Shown: positions 51,501 to 59,107, numbered from the stretch's first letter. The stretch is DNA of 64,000 nucleotides from Saccharopolyspora gloriosae (GCF_022828475.1 NZ_CP059557.1:62001-126000), one strand, 5' to 3'. Program-made: numbers and translations. Notes: generated by a model not told the origin, from the letters alone.

Positions 51501-51782
51501 GAACTCGACGAAGTCTGCAAACCAGAGCTGCAGCCGCTGTTGGTTCCGCTCGCATCCCATTTCGTGCCGTTGCCCGAGCTCGGTTATGAGCCCAACGACA
51601 TCGACGTACCCATCGACCTCGCCTGGCCCGACGCCGGGTTGGCCGTCGAATACAAGCCCACTCGCGAGCGGGTCGAGCGATTGCGGGAACTCGGCTGGCA
51701 CGTCCTCCCGGCCGAACCGGACCAAGTGCCGGAACCTCGCGCGATCATCGAATACCTTGACAGCACAGGAGAGGCGCACTGA
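45510..51782 (+). CDS. Giant DEAD/DUF1998 helicase with nuclease-like C-terminus
   Basis: Protein of 2,090 residues. The first RecA lobe has Walker A TTGTGSGKTESF (near 101), VLYPMNALANDQAGRIAEL and DEFHTYDGAQGTD (near 231). The second lobe is far away: CTPTLELGIDIGDLGVVALT and YLQRVGRAGRRSG near 1,025-1,065. The 700-residue insertion between them has possible zinc knuckles YCRHCGRGG, CPSCGKDD and CDVCATRV. A DUF1998/MZB-type zinc region follows (CCPSCGWSG, CPRCGEQ, CTGCGVV, CHRCLLSVG; residues about 1,350-1,635). Residues about 1,680-1,795 look Vsr/DUF559-like (VRPDFVLSP, RIAVFCDSVRFH, LRERGYLVWSV). Residues about 2,020-2,085 have IDLAWPDAGLAVEYKPTRER, another PD-(D/E)XK-like pattern. DISARM DrmA and DrmB are a helicase and a DUF1998 protein; this could be their fused equivalent (inference). 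Its stop overlaps the next gene's ATG. Confidence 0.85.
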   Translation: MLPSMLAEELQERLTSYLGTTFALAEDDARQSLTRFLTDPATSIFRGPYLRVRLPFRRADDTWREQLDWAPREFRPWRHQALAFERLSSKNRRPEPTIVTTGTGSGKTESFLIPILDHCARERAAGRRGIKALVLYPMNALANDQAGRIAELIDEHRDELGDVTAGLYTGDSGQNRHMSRDHIIESRDALCADPPDILLTNYKMLDRLLLGKAARGLWDDAGDALRYLVLDEFHTYDGAQGTDVALLLRRLGLVLGIGDTDRPLGSVAPVATSATLGDGGRTEELLEFAKTVFGRDFTIDSLIREDRLGGSEWINTLPEPAEAPAGRIPLLAEFADAVPEGRDIGYDDLIAANLDAFFEEDSGLEPADRHALGAALARHPLTQAVIDATTTPCTVDDILRSLTTVAPTWANSLETEDAQRARIGLAAFIALLSHARTGTETAPVALLHVETQLWVREVTHLVRTLTSVPTFQWYDDHPGAHEEPVLSAVYCRHCGRGGWGAALAGPTGGQLDDRIPNAWKMSAVRSDRFRVYLHAPGEADADENSVAWLDPATLEVRGTRHPEESMLPVVTTPDGDTSAAQNGSCPSCGKDDAMRFLGSGVSTLVSVALSHLFGHAGVQQAEKKTLVFTDSVQDAAHRAGFVESRAYTFNLRSALHRAIPSEGGIRLDQIDSRLIDVVRGREKRAERYALLPPELVDRKGFHSFWNDNRLRNTRHVEERMSFAAHLEFGLNSRTGRTLELTGTISVHIDTDSDSWLVTRVNRVIDENRPATLDLPDGFTALPLAWARGVLERLRTQGAIRHQFLNAYVNEGGNIWRLTGGRNRASGMPGFRRRGPVPRFPVDGPGTDYLDSIVTPRTWFTWWTHRCLGVPDADAPRLVKALFETFAAEGVLEKVGSGTARNSRQSVVYQLPPDRILLERVDAERLAAGHAILRCDVCATRVPVHPDSARQLTDAPCTRKPCPGHLRVHPEAENYYRALYGKEKIRRIVAHEHTGLLKHDVRTTVERNFKNSEEPDAPNVLACTPTLELGIDIGDLGVVALTSLPRSPAGYLQRVGRAGRRSGNAFIVAVLPGRAAELHHFNSPLDMIAGDVTSPACYLDAEEILRRQYFAALVDRSAGRLGSKWGQPRDARALLENGLDNDERFLKRLLDDARKNAAVYVTEFLASLGDEVTERTAAELRAWAGVADGDDVPGIERAVQDAIDRWTRERDELSSRIDETEKALTELKRKEALLGEEGQKDLKRLAGEFRAAKQKRRKLVDGEDWLGSLEALGLLPNYTLLDDVTRLDIGLWWIDEETQQPDVEESQYERGSRTALAELAPGATFYASRRAVRVDAVDIGGTYNSTVQGWRCCPSCGWSGMDAGPIACPRCGEQRAADTGQRLDIIPFRRVSAFAALDEARFGDEQENRIRTRFDIATSADVDPVDIRDTWELIGYPFGSEYCRKIRIRWFNLGLLDRGGTDRRIAGATYSAPLFTVCTGCGVVPAAQGKERHNVRHRGWCPQRRAADPDGWKNIALMHELHTEALRLLVPPTVVADDSQLASFTAALKLGLRAVLGGSPDHLDAFACLEKTPTGRRQMVVLHDLVPGGTGYLTKFAAPEQVHDLLNKAKKHLEQCRCAEIGQVACHRCLLSVGRSEEVELLRRDRALGIIDEILEHWEPRHGGEGVRTITAGGDETHIERRFREQLIRWAKRNKLLDKINAGAKGDRVRFSIGDSGTDRTRHWIAEPQVGIDDFVRPDFVLSPVGHVSARIAVFCDSVRFHASAEHNKAADDARKRAELRERGYLVWSVTHEDMEAFERVLEGGDPGALPFATNAQHEQFVRGANATSGLGSVAAAKVRGDAMSLLTDYLRHPERAHWRAVAQAFSAGMLVAGGRGQVRGVDGADLPGIVQRHGRGVEINSSGARQIGLTHTAHGTPVVLLRGDRHIDAVAVLDDAPAQVGGADHLAQWRDWLAISNLLQMLDDVLLRYAAVTTTGRVTEDDLPGYVPPVKFSPDWRELDEVCKPELQPLLVPLASHFVPLPELGYEPNDIDVPIDLAWPDAGLAVEYKPTRERVERLRELGWHVLPAEPDQVPEPRAIIEYLDSTGEAH

Positions 51783-53947
51783 TGGCGACCGTCGTCATGG
51801 CAAAGGAATTCCAGCACAACCTCCAGCTGGACGGTTCGCTGAAGAAGAGCGCTTGGGACCTCGTGCGCAAACTCAGCGCCGACGAAGACCTCGGTGGCCT
51901 GCGCCTGAAGAAGCCGAAAGGATGCAAGGACCCTCGGGTGCGCGTCGCCCGCGTCACCGACAACTTCCGCGCCGTGCTGTTCCTCGCAGGCAGCGAGCAC
52001 GACGTCATCTACCTGGTCGTGGCCATCCAGTCGCACGATGCCGCCTACGAGTACGCGGAAAAGCTGCGGATGCGCATCAACCCCATGAACGGGGTTTTCG
52101 AGGTGCTGCGCGATGAGTTGGCGTCCTCGGCGGCCACTCCGGAACCAGTGGTGGACACGAAGGCCGTGGCCGACGACGGCCTGTTGCTGTTGCCGTACTC
52201 CGCGCGGGAATTGATCCAGATCGGGATCGCCGAGCACATCGCCGCGCAAGCGGTACTGCTCACCGATGAGGACGAGCTGCAGAAGCTCTGCGAGGACGCC
52301 CCTTCCTGGCAGGGCAGCGCACTGCTCGACCTCGCCGTCGGCGGCTCCGGACTCGACGACATCCCCAAGCGGTACGGAGTCGAGAAGCAACGGCTCGACG
52401 TCGAACAGCTCGAAAGTCCCGAACGAGTCCGCGAATCCCTGCAGCACGCGGGTTCGCAAATGGACTTCGTCGTGTTCAGCGATGACGAGCACATGCGCCG
52501 CATCCTCGAAGGCGACCTGCGGGACTGGCGGGTCTTCCTGCACCCGGACCAGCGCGCCCTGGCCCAGCGTGACGGGTGGAACGGCTCTTTCCGTATCACC
52601 GGTGGCGCGGGCACGGGAAAGACCGTCGTCGCGATGCACCGTGCCGTGTACCTCGCGCAGCGCACCGAAGGTGAAGTGCTGGTGACCACCTTCACCCGGA
52701 ACCTCGCCGACGACCTCCAGCGCCAACTGAACCAACTCGCCGACCCGGACACGATGAGCCGGATCGCCGTGCGCGGCATCGACAAACTCGCGCGGGACAT
52801 CGCGATCCGAGCCGATGCCCACGTCGCGCACGCCCTGCGAGACATCGACGAGCGCAAGTACTGGATGGACGCGCTGGACCAAGCGGGAATCGAAGGAGAA
52901 GACCGCGAGGTGCTCACCCCGGAATTCTTGCAACGGGAATACCGGCACATCGTTCTCAGTGGTGAGATCGCCACTCGCGAGGACTACTTCAACGTTGTTC
53001 GCCGCGGTCGTAAGGTCCGGCTGAACCGGGTGCAGCGGGCGCGAGTATGGCGGGTCGTCGAGAAATTCGACGAGCAGCTGAAAATGGAGGACAAAACCAC
53101 CTTCAGTCGAATCATCGCCGAAGCCGCGCGAGCCGTCGAGCAGGGCGCCACGCAGGACACCGACCGGTTTCAGCACGTCATCGTGGATGAGGCTCAGGAC
53201 CTGAGTCCCGCGCATTGGCGCTTGCTGCGTGGTCTTGTCCCCGTTCAGCCGAACGATCTGTTCATCTGCGAGGACGGGCATCAGCGGATCTACGGCGAAC
53301 GCGTGGTGCTCAGCCGGTACAACATTCGTACCCAAGGGCGATCTCGCAAACTGACCATGAACTACCGGACCACTCGGCAGGTTCTGAACCTCGCGATGAA
53401 GGTGCTCGGCGGGGAGAAGTTCATGGACTTGGACGAAGAGATCGATACCGTGGAGAACTATCGTTCACTGCTCGGCGGCCCCGAACCCGTCATTCAGGAC
53501 TTCCGCAGCGCGGCCGACGAGCACAAGTACGTCATCAAAACGATCACGGACTGGCGGGAGGATAAGAAGGATCCCGCATCGCCGGGGGACATCGCGATTC
53601 TCGCCAGGACCGCGCAGAACAGGGACCGATTCCTTCGCGCCCTGCACGACGCCGGAATCCCGGCCACCGTCGTCGGCGATGGCCAAGACCGGCCCGGCCA
53701 GTCCGATGCCGTGCAACTGGCCACGATGCACCGGGCCAAGGGGATCGAATACCTGCGGGTGTTCGTTGTCGGTGCAAGCGATCAGGAGCTGCCGCCGCAC
53801 TACCTGTTCAACGGCGTTGATCTGGAAGAGCAGGCAGAGGTCCGGCAGCGCGAACGCTGCCTGTTCTATGTCTCCTGCACTCGGGCACGTGACCGGCTCG
53901 TCGTGACGTACACGGGGCAGCCGACCGAGTTCCTGCCCATCGCTTGA
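51782..53947 (+). CDS. UvrD/Rep-type helicase with N-terminal RelE-like domain
   Basis: Protein of 721 residues. Residues 1-105 read as a RelE/ParE-type mRNA-interferase fold (WDLVRKLSADEDLGGLRLKK, DPRVRVARVTDNFRAVLFLA, YLVVAIQSHDAAYEYAEKL). A linker of 140 residues follows. Then superfamily 1 helicase motifs: ITGGAGTGKTVVAMHRAV near 272, VIVDEAQDLSPAHWRLL near 466, LTMNYRTTRQVLNLA near 525, VQLATMHRAKGIEYLRVFVV near 645 and LFYVSCTRARDRLVV near 695. It overlaps the helicase before it by one base (TGATG), so both are made together. RelE-UvrD fusions occur in other bacteria next to helicase and methylase genes. The RelE part may act as a toxin released when helicase activity fails (inference). 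Confidence 0.88.
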   Translation: MATVVMAKEFQHNLQLDGSLKKSAWDLVRKLSADEDLGGLRLKKPKGCKDPRVRVARVTDNFRAVLFLAGSEHDVIYLVVAIQSHDAAYEYAEKLRMRINPMNGVFEVLRDELASSAATPEPVVDTKAVADDGLLLLPYSARELIQIGIAEHIAAQAVLLTDEDELQKLCEDAPSWQGSALLDLAVGGSGLDDIPKRYGVEKQRLDVEQLESPERVRESLQHAGSQMDFVVFSDDEHMRRILEGDLRDWRVFLHPDQRALAQRDGWNGSFRITGGAGTGKTVVAMHRAVYLAQRTEGEVLVTTFTRNLADDLQRQLNQLADPDTMSRIAVRGIDKLARDIAIRADAHVAHALRDIDERKYWMDALDQAGIEGEDREVLTPEFLQREYRHIVLSGEIATREDYFNVVRRGRKVRLNRVQRARVWRVVEKFDEQLKMEDKTTFSRIIAEAARAVEQGATQDTDRFQHVIVDEAQDLSPAHWRLLRGLVPVQPNDLFICEDGHQRIYGERVVLSRYNIRTQGRSRKLTMNYRTTRQVLNLAMKVLGGEKFMDLDEEIDTVENYRSLLGGPEPVIQDFRSAADEHKYVIKTITDWREDKKDPASPGDIAILARTAQNRDRFLRALHDAGIPATVVGDGQDRPGQSDAVQLATMHRAKGIEYLRVFVVGASDQELPPHYLFNGVDLEEQAEVRQRERCLFYVSCTRARDRLVVTYTGQPTEFLPIA

Positions 53948-53964
53948 CTAGGGACTCGACGTGA

Positions 53965-55179
53965 CTACAGCGCTTCGCGGACGATGGGGCAGGACATGCA
54001 GCGGGGGCCGCCGCGGCCGGAGCCGAGTTCGGAGCCGCTGATGCGCACGACCTCGATGCCCGCGGCTTCCAGGCGGGAGTTCGTCTCCACGTTGCGTTCG
54101 TAGGCGACGACGACGCCTGGGGCCAGGGCGAGGGTGTTGTTGCCGTCCTCCCACTGCTCGCGCTCCGCCGTGACCGGGTCCAGGCCGGTGTCGATGACGC
54201 GCAGCCGGTCGATGCCCATCGCGTGCGCGGCCGACTCCAGGAACGGCGCCGGGCCGGAGACGTCCACGCCGCCGTCCTTCGGGCGCAGCGAGTACGCGGT
54301 CAGCGAGTGCTGGATCGCCGGGTACATCACCATGGCGTCCTCGGCGACCATCGTGCACACCGTGTCCAGGTGCATCGACGCGCGCTGCTGGGTGATCGGC
54401 ACCGCGAGCACCGTGTGCGCGAGGTCGTCGGCGAACATCGAGCGGGCGAAGGACTCCGCGCCCGCCGGAGTGGTGCGCTCGCCGACGCCGATCGCGGCGA
54501 CACCGGGTGCGAGCAGCAGCACGTCGCCGCCCTCGACGGGCGCGGAGTGCGCGCCGTACGCGCGGGCGGACCGGGAGAAGCGCGGGTGGTAGGCGTAGAT
54601 CAGGTCGGTGATCGCGGACTCGCGGCGGCGCGCGGGCATCGCCAGCGCGGTGACCGCGACGCGATCGCCCACCCACACCGAGGAATCGCGGGTGAACAGC
54701 AGGTTCGGCAGCGGGGTCAGCGCGAAATCGTGCGGCAGGTGCATCCGGCGCACCAGCGAATCGCCTTCGGAGGCGGGCAGCTCCTCGAACGTCATGCCCG
54801 CGATCAGCGCCTCCGCCAGCGTCGTCTCGTCCACTGTGGACAAGTGGGAGCGGAGCGAGTCGGCGATGTCGGTGCCGATCTCGCGCTCGTCCACCGCGCT
54901 GAGCACCGCCGCCGCTCGCGCCCGGGGATCGCTCAGCGTCTCGATCAGCAGCTCGTGCAGCAGCACCACGTCGACGCCGCGGGAGCGCAGCACCTCGGCG
55001 AACGCGTCGTGCTCGGCCTGCGCGCGATCCACCCACGGGATCGCGTCGAACAGCAGCTGATCGCTGTTGCGCGGGGTGAGGCGCTTGAGCTCGTTGCCCG
55101 GCCGGTGCAGCAGGACGGTGCGCAGCGGCCCCACCTCGTTGCGCACGTGCGGTTCGGTCGCGCTGCCGGATTCGTTCAC
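53965..55179 (-). CDS. arcA: Arginine deiminase
   Basis: Hydrolyses arginine to citrulline and ammonia. The protein is 404 residues, normal for ArcA. Motifs: [54 protein letters not shown] with the catalytic His, and the C-terminal [12 protein letters not shown] with the nucleophile Cys. I chose the GTG at 55179 (GGAG/AAGGCGG upstream); a GTG at 55206 would add nine residues, and that segment repeats GTGAACGAA, suggesting a duplicated start. No arcB, arcC or arcD follows, so it works alone here, for arginine breakdown or acid resistance (inference). Confidence 0.95.
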   Translation of the reverse strand: MNESGSATEPHVRNEVGPLRTVLLHRPGNELKRLTPRNSDQLLFDAIPWVDRAQAEHDAFAEVLRSRGVDVVLLHELLIETLSDPRARAAAVLSAVDEREIGTDIADSLRSHLSTVDETTLAEALIAGMTFEELPASEGDSLVRRMHLPHDFALTPLPNLLFTRDSSVWVGDRVAVTALAMPARRRESAITDLIYAYHPRFSRSARAYGAHSAPVEGGDVLLLAPGVAAIGVGERTTPAGAESFARSMFADDLAHTVLAVPITQQRASMHLDTVCTMVAEDAMVMYPAIQHSLTAYSLRPKDGGVDVSGPAPFLESAAHAMGIDRLRVIDTGLDPVTAEREQWEDGNNTLALAPGVVVAYERNVETNSRLEAAGIEVVRISGSELGSGRGGPRCMSCPIVREAL

Positions 55180-55314
55180 GATGCCGCCTTCTCCGCGTTC
55201 GTTCACGATGCTGAAGCCTAGTCGTCACGATCGGAAATAGCGTTCGCTCGCCGACAAAATAATCGATCGTTGCGTGAGATCGCCATTCGATCAGCCATTC
55301 GTTGTGAGCGGTCG

Positions 55315-55575
55315 CCGACTCGGATCGGCGATCCGGCGACTCGCCGACCCGGGTTGGCGACCCGGTGACTCGGTTCTGCGGCCCGCCGACTCAGACCGGT
55401 GGCTCGATTCGGCGACCCGGCGGCTCGGACCCGCAACTCGGTTCTGCGACCCGGCGGCTCGGACCCGCAACTCGGTTCTGCGACCCGGCGGCTCGGACCC
55501 GCAACTCGGTTCTGCGACCCGGCGGCTCGGACCGGTGGCTCGGTTCCGCGACCAGACGACTCGGTTCGGTGGCTC
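55315..55575. repeat. 34-bp tandem repeat array (17-bp half-units)
   Basis: Three exact head-to-tail copies of a 34-base unit begin at 55421, 55455 and 55489, with a fourth start at 55523, each beginning CGGCTCGGACC and containing CTCGGTTCTGCGACCCGG. Each unit divides into two similar 17-base halves, and the 17-base period continues, decaying, over 55315-55420 and 55523-55575. It lies between the start of arcA and the end of the CPBP gene and is not coding. Tandem slippage should make it polymorphic between strains. Confidence 0.85.
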
Positions 55576-55616
55576 GCAGGTGTGGGCGATGGCGGGCCGG
55601 GCTCGCTCGCGGAAGA

Positions 55617-56426
55617 TCAGGGCAGCCAGCCGACGTGCCCGCGCAGGACCGCGTAGCCGACGAACGCCACCACGTCGATCAATGCGTGGCCGATCACCAG
55701 CGGCCACAACCGGTTCGTGCGCTGCCACACCCGGCCGAAGACCAGGCCCATCACCACGTTGCCCACGAGACCGCCGAATCCCTGGTACAGGTGATAGCTC
55801 CCGCGCAGCACCGACGACACCCACAACGACCGGTTCTCCGACCAGCCCAGCTGCCGCAACCGCGTCAGCAGGTAGGCCACCACCAGGGCCTCCTCGGCGA
55901 ACGAGTTCCCGAACGCCGAGAGCACCAGCACCGGCGCCCGCCACCACGCATCGTCCAAAGTGGACGGCTGCACGGTCAGGCTCAGGCCCAGCGCGTGCGC
56001 GGTCAGGTACAGGCCCAGTCCCGGGATGCCGATCAGCGCGGCCAGCCCTGCGCCCCCAGCGGCGTCCCGCCACGGCCGCGAACGGTCCATGCCGATCCGG
56101 TACAGCGCGAAACCACCGCGCCACAACAGGAAAATCCCCAGCGCGCCCCACGCGAACAACCGCAGCACGCTCGCGAGCTGCCGCAGCAGGTCCAGCAGGC
56201 CCGACTCCGCTTGCGGCGCGTTGATCGCCACCGACTGGTCGGCCAGCGACTGGGTCTGCGTCAACGCGTCCAGCAGCGACAGCAGGCTCTGCAAGCCGGA
56301 CATGCCGAGCGTCACCGCGAAAACCAGGAGCAGCTCGATGCCGATCGCTCGTCGCTGCGCCGGATCGGTCAGCCGGACCGGTTCCTCCGGGCGGGACGGG
56401 ATCAGCCACTCGCGCACAGTGCTCAC
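55617..56426 (-). CDS. CPBP-family intramembrane metalloprotease
   Basis: Membrane protease of 269 residues of the CPBP/Abi (CAAX-type) family. Eight or so transmembrane segments. The glutamate motif is NSFAEEALVVAYLLTRL, followed by LRGSYHLYQGFGG and GHALIDVVAF, which carry the metal-binding histidines. These proteins process lipoproteins or bacteriocins, or protect the cell. The start is GTG 56426. Monocistronic; function in this organism unknown. Confidence 0.92.
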   Translation of the reverse strand: MSTVREWLIPSRPEEPVRLTDPAQRRAIGIELLLVFAVTLGMSGLQSLLSLLDALTQTQSLADQSVAINAPQAESGLLDLLRQLASVLRLFAWGALGIFLLWRGGFALYRIGMDRSRPWRDAAGGAGLAALIGIPGLGLYLTAHALGLSLTVQPSTLDDAWWRAPVLVLSAFGNSFAEEALVVAYLLTRLRQLGWSENRSLWVSSVLRGSYHLYQGFGGLVGNVVMGLVFGRVWQRTNRLWPLVIGHALIDVVAFVGYAVLRGHVGWLP

Positions 56427-56603
56427 CCGGTGAACCGTACCCGCGAGGCCCCGGCGTCCAGCGGAAACGGCGGGTTCGCCGAGTCGTCATCCCGCGTCGC
56501 CGCAACGGAAATCCGGCAAAACCGGGGACGGAACCCGATGGAACGAGCGAGGGCTCGCGAACATCCAAGCCCGGCATGAACGCACTCGGCCGGGAGGAGC
56601 GGC

Positions 56604-56981
56604 ATGGACGCATTTCGGGTGTTCCTGCGCGGCGAACCCCGCGCCGATCTTGTGTTGGACACGCTCCAGCTCCAGCACCCGTTCGTCGTGCTCGACGGCC
56701 CCATCGGGTCCGCCGGCCTCGTCGGCGTGCGCGCGGCGGTGCTCGTGGAACTGTGCGAGGACCACGACGAACCGGGCGAACTCGGGCGGTACCCGCTGCT
56801 CGTGCGCTTCATCGGAACCGACGGCACCGAGCCCGCGTGGAGCGCGGCGCACGCGTTCCTCTGGTCGGTCACCCGCACCGGCGAGGTCGACGAGGCCCTG
56901 CTGCTCGGCCCCGGAACAGCCCCGCTGCGCTACCACCGAGGCCGTATCGCCCCGGTGCGCACCGTCCGCTCGGAGGACTGA
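56604..56981 (+). CDS. Hypothetical small protein
   Basis: Protein of 125 residues with no signal peptide or transmembrane segment. Blocks: MDAFRVFLRGEPRADLVLDT, VVLDGPIGSAGLVGVRAAVL and LGRYPLLVRFIGTD; a mixed alpha/beta fold is likely. GGGAGGAGCGGC precedes the ATG at close to ideal spacing, so translation is well supported. It ends directly against the stop of the convergent DUF2470 gene. I do not recognise the family. Confidence 0.75.
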   Translation: MDAFRVFLRGEPRADLVLDTLQLQHPFVVLDGPIGSAGLVGVRAAVLVELCEDHDEPGELGRYPLLVRFIGTDGTEPAWSAAHAFLWSVTRTGEVDEALLLGPGTAPLRYHRGRIAPVRTVRSED

Positions 56982-57761
56982 TCACGCGGAGCGTTGGCCC
57001 GCCAGGAAGGGGCAGCCGACCAAGCGGCGCAGCTCCAGGCCCAGGGACTCCGCGTTCTCCACCGGTTCGGAGAACGCCAGCCGCACGTCGTGGTCGCCGT
57101 CGGCCGACTCCACCCGCAGCCGCAGCCCGAAGCGGTCCAAGCCCAGCGGCCGGATGTGCCCGCCGCGCAGATCGTCCGGCAGGTGCCGCGCGAGCATGCC
57201 CACCACGTCCCGGTGCGCGCTCTCCAAGTGCCGCAGCCAGCCGTCCTCCAACAGGCAGAACGGGTCCGGGCGGGCCACGGTGAACTCCGCGGCGGGCACC
57301 GAACACGTGCCCTCCGCGTCCGCCAGCACCAACGACGCGGGCTCCAGCTTCAGCACCGACGCCCCGTGGCCCGCGTCGAGCAACCGGCTGTCCGGCCGCT
57401 GCTCGGCGACCGCCAGCACGTCCTCGCGCGCGTCCTCACCCGTGAGCACCCGGATCCGGCCGGTCAGCCACAGCAGGCCGCGCACCGGTTCGCGCAGCCG
57501 CACCGGCGTGGGGTCGGCGACCTCCAGCACCACCGCGATCTCCGTACGCGGCGCCTGCCACGCGGTCGCGACCATCGGGTGCTCATCGCCGAGCAGCACC
57601 GTCGCGGTGCCGTCGGGATGCACGTGATGCAGCAACGGAGCGATCCGGGCGGCACTCTCCCCGGAAGGCATCAACGCGGCCCTGCCACCTCGTCGAGCTA
57701 TCGTCCTGGCCCGCTCCGCCGGGGTCGGCTTGGCCGGGCGACGTGTCGTCCTCTCGCGCAC
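56982..57761 (-). CDS. DUF2470 protein, iron-regulated
   Basis: Protein of 259 residues. The N-terminal part resembles split-barrel flavin/heme-handling proteins such as HugZ (ATVLLGDEHPMVATAW, RGLLWLTGRIRVLTG). The C-terminal 80 residues are DUF2470 (ESAHRDVVGMLARHLPDDLR, LGLDRFGLRLRVESADGDHD). Such proteins often degrade or transfer heme, or aid iron-sulfur or siderophore use. The GTG at 57761 has GGAGG six bases upstream. A near-perfect IdeR box lies 15 bases upstream of the start, over the promoter region, so it should be repressed when iron is plentiful. Together these make heme/iron acquisition the likely role. Confidence 0.85.
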   Translation of the reverse strand: MRERTTRRPAKPTPAERARTIARRGGRAALMPSGESAARIAPLLHHVHPDGTATVLLGDEHPMVATAWQAPRTEIAVVLEVADPTPVRLREPVRGLLWLTGRIRVLTGEDAREDVLAVAEQRPDSRLLDAGHGASVLKLEPASLVLADAEGTCSVPAAEFTVARPDPFCLLEDGWLRHLESAHRDVVGMLARHLPDDLRGGHIRPLGLDRFGLRLRVESADGDHDVRLAFSEPVENAESLGLELRRLVGCPFLAGQRSA

Positions 57762-57775
57762 CGCTCACCTCCAAC

Positions 57776-57794
57776 TTAGGTAAGCCTAACCCAG
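57776..57794. promoter_or_regulatory. IdeR/DtxR iron box
   Basis: TTAGGTAAGCCTAACCCAG matches the DtxR/IdeR consensus TTAGGTTAGGCTAACCTAA at 16 of 19 positions by direct comparison, including all of TTAGG and CTAACC. It lies 15-33 bases upstream of the DUF2470 start, the position for repression by iron-loaded IdeR. Confidence 0.85.
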
Positions 57795-58231
57795 CAGGTC
57801 CGCAGGGGAAAGCCACCACCTGTATTACCAGCTGATCGGCCCACGGCGACGCGTTTCTCCGGGTGAATTCCACGCCATGAGACGGGTTTCGGGCGGTTTC
57901 GAGATCCACTCCGTGATCGCGGCGGGATCGGTTCCGGCTGCACGATCTCGGCGCGAGCGCGAGGGCGCGGTGTGACGATCAGGGCAGGCTTCACGATGAA
58001 CGGGCAGGAGGAACGCTCGACCCGCTCGGCGATCCGTGGCGGTTAAGATCAATCCGTTCACCGGAACGGCGCGATCCGGCCGCGAACGACACCTCGCCGA
58101 TCACTCGTTCGGCTCAGTGGTGCCATGATCGCCCGCCACCTGCGGTGATGATCCGCCGAATGATGGCCGCCGAAGAGCGCCGGACGTCCGTATATCGGCC
58201 ACCTTTGTTCACTGAACGGCGCGGCATTAGC
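57795..58231. other. Gene-free stretch between the DUF2470 and fahA operons
   Basis: About 437 bases with no frame I can support as coding and no strong repeat. It should carry the promoter of the plus-strand gene set that follows. Confidence 0.5.
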
Positions 58232-59107
58232 GTGTCTGCCGTGTCAAGCGCTGTTGAGCTTCGCGCGCCGGGTCCGCGCGGCATCCCGCCCCTGTTCGCC
58301 CGACTGGTCGACGACGCCGCGCTGTTCCCACCGGGCAGCGCGCAAGTCGCCCAGGCGGTCGACGACCACCTAGCCGCCCGAGCGGGCGAGTACTCGGGGG
58401 TGCTGGGGCCAATGCTGTGCCAAGCATCCCGGCTGGCCGAGCTCATCACCGAGCTCGCCAAGGCCAAACCGTCCGAGCCCGTGCCGCTGTCGCTGGTGTG
58501 CGACACCGGCCTCGGCGGTGTGCCCAAGGCGCTGTCCATCATCGAAGGCCGTCAGGAGCTCCTGGCGCTGCGCATGGTCGAAATGCCGGCGCCTTCCGAC
58601 GTCGACGACGTGTGGCTGGAACGGGTCTCCGAATTCGTGCCGGAAGACGTCATCCGCGTCGTCGAACCCCGCCGCAGCCCCGAAGGCTGGCTGGAGGGCA
58701 TCAAGCGCGTCGCCGAACACGGCTGCTGGCCCAAGCTCCGCACCGGCGGCCCCACCTCCGAATCGGTGCCGCCGGTCGACGTCGTCGCCGACTTCCTCGC
58801 CACCGTCAGCACCCTGAGCGTGCCGTTCAAGACCACCGCGGGCATGCAGGCCGCGATCCGCGGGGCCGACCCGGAAACCGGGTTCATGCAGCACGGTTTC
58901 CTCAACATCCTGGTCGCCACCGCGCGCTGCCTGTCCGGCGGCGACGTGCGCGACGCGCTCTCGAGCGACGACGGGGAGGCCCTCGCGGCCGAGGCGAACT
59001 CGCTGTCCGACGCGGCGGCGACCGCCGTGCGCGACGTGTTCGCCTCCTACGGATCCTGCTCGCTGACCGGTCCGGTGACGGACCTGGAAGGACTGGGGCT
59101 GTTGTGA
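58232..59107 (+). CDS. Hypothetical protein coupled to fumarylacetoacetase
   Basis: Soluble protein of about 291 residues with an alpha/beta pattern suggestive of a TIM-like barrel (PPLFARLVDDAALFPPGSAQ, SLVCDTGLGGVPKALSIIE, LRTGGPTSESVPPVDVVADF, LSVPFKTTAGMQAAIRG, QHGFLNILVATARCLSGG). I do not recognise a named family. Its stop overlaps the fahA GTG, so it is co-translated with that gene and probably works in the same catabolic pathway (inference). The start may be GTG 58232 or 58241; no clear ribosome-binding site, so the message could be leaderless. Confidence 0.8.
   Translation: MSAVSSAVELRAPGPRGIPPLFARLVDDAALFPPGSAQVAQAVDDHLAARAGEYSGVLGPMLCQASRLAELITELAKAKPSEPVPLSLVCDTGLGGVPKALSIIEGRQELLALRMVEMPAPSDVDDVWLERVSEFVPEDVIRVVEPRRSPEGWLEGIKRVAEHGCWPKLRTGGPTSESVPPVDVVADFLATVSTLSVPFKTTAGMQAAIRGADPETGFMQHGFLNILVATARCLSGGDVRDALSSDDGEALAAEANSLSDAAATAVRDVFASYGSCSLTGPVTDLEGLGLL

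Noticed and set aside
31366-53947. An integrated prophage or integrative element
   Set aside because: No integrase, recombinase, structural phage gene or attachment-site duplication is visible at either edge, and the nearest tRNA is 17 kb away.
55315-55575. CRISPR array
   Set aside because: Repeats are head to tail with no spacers and no cas genes are in the window.
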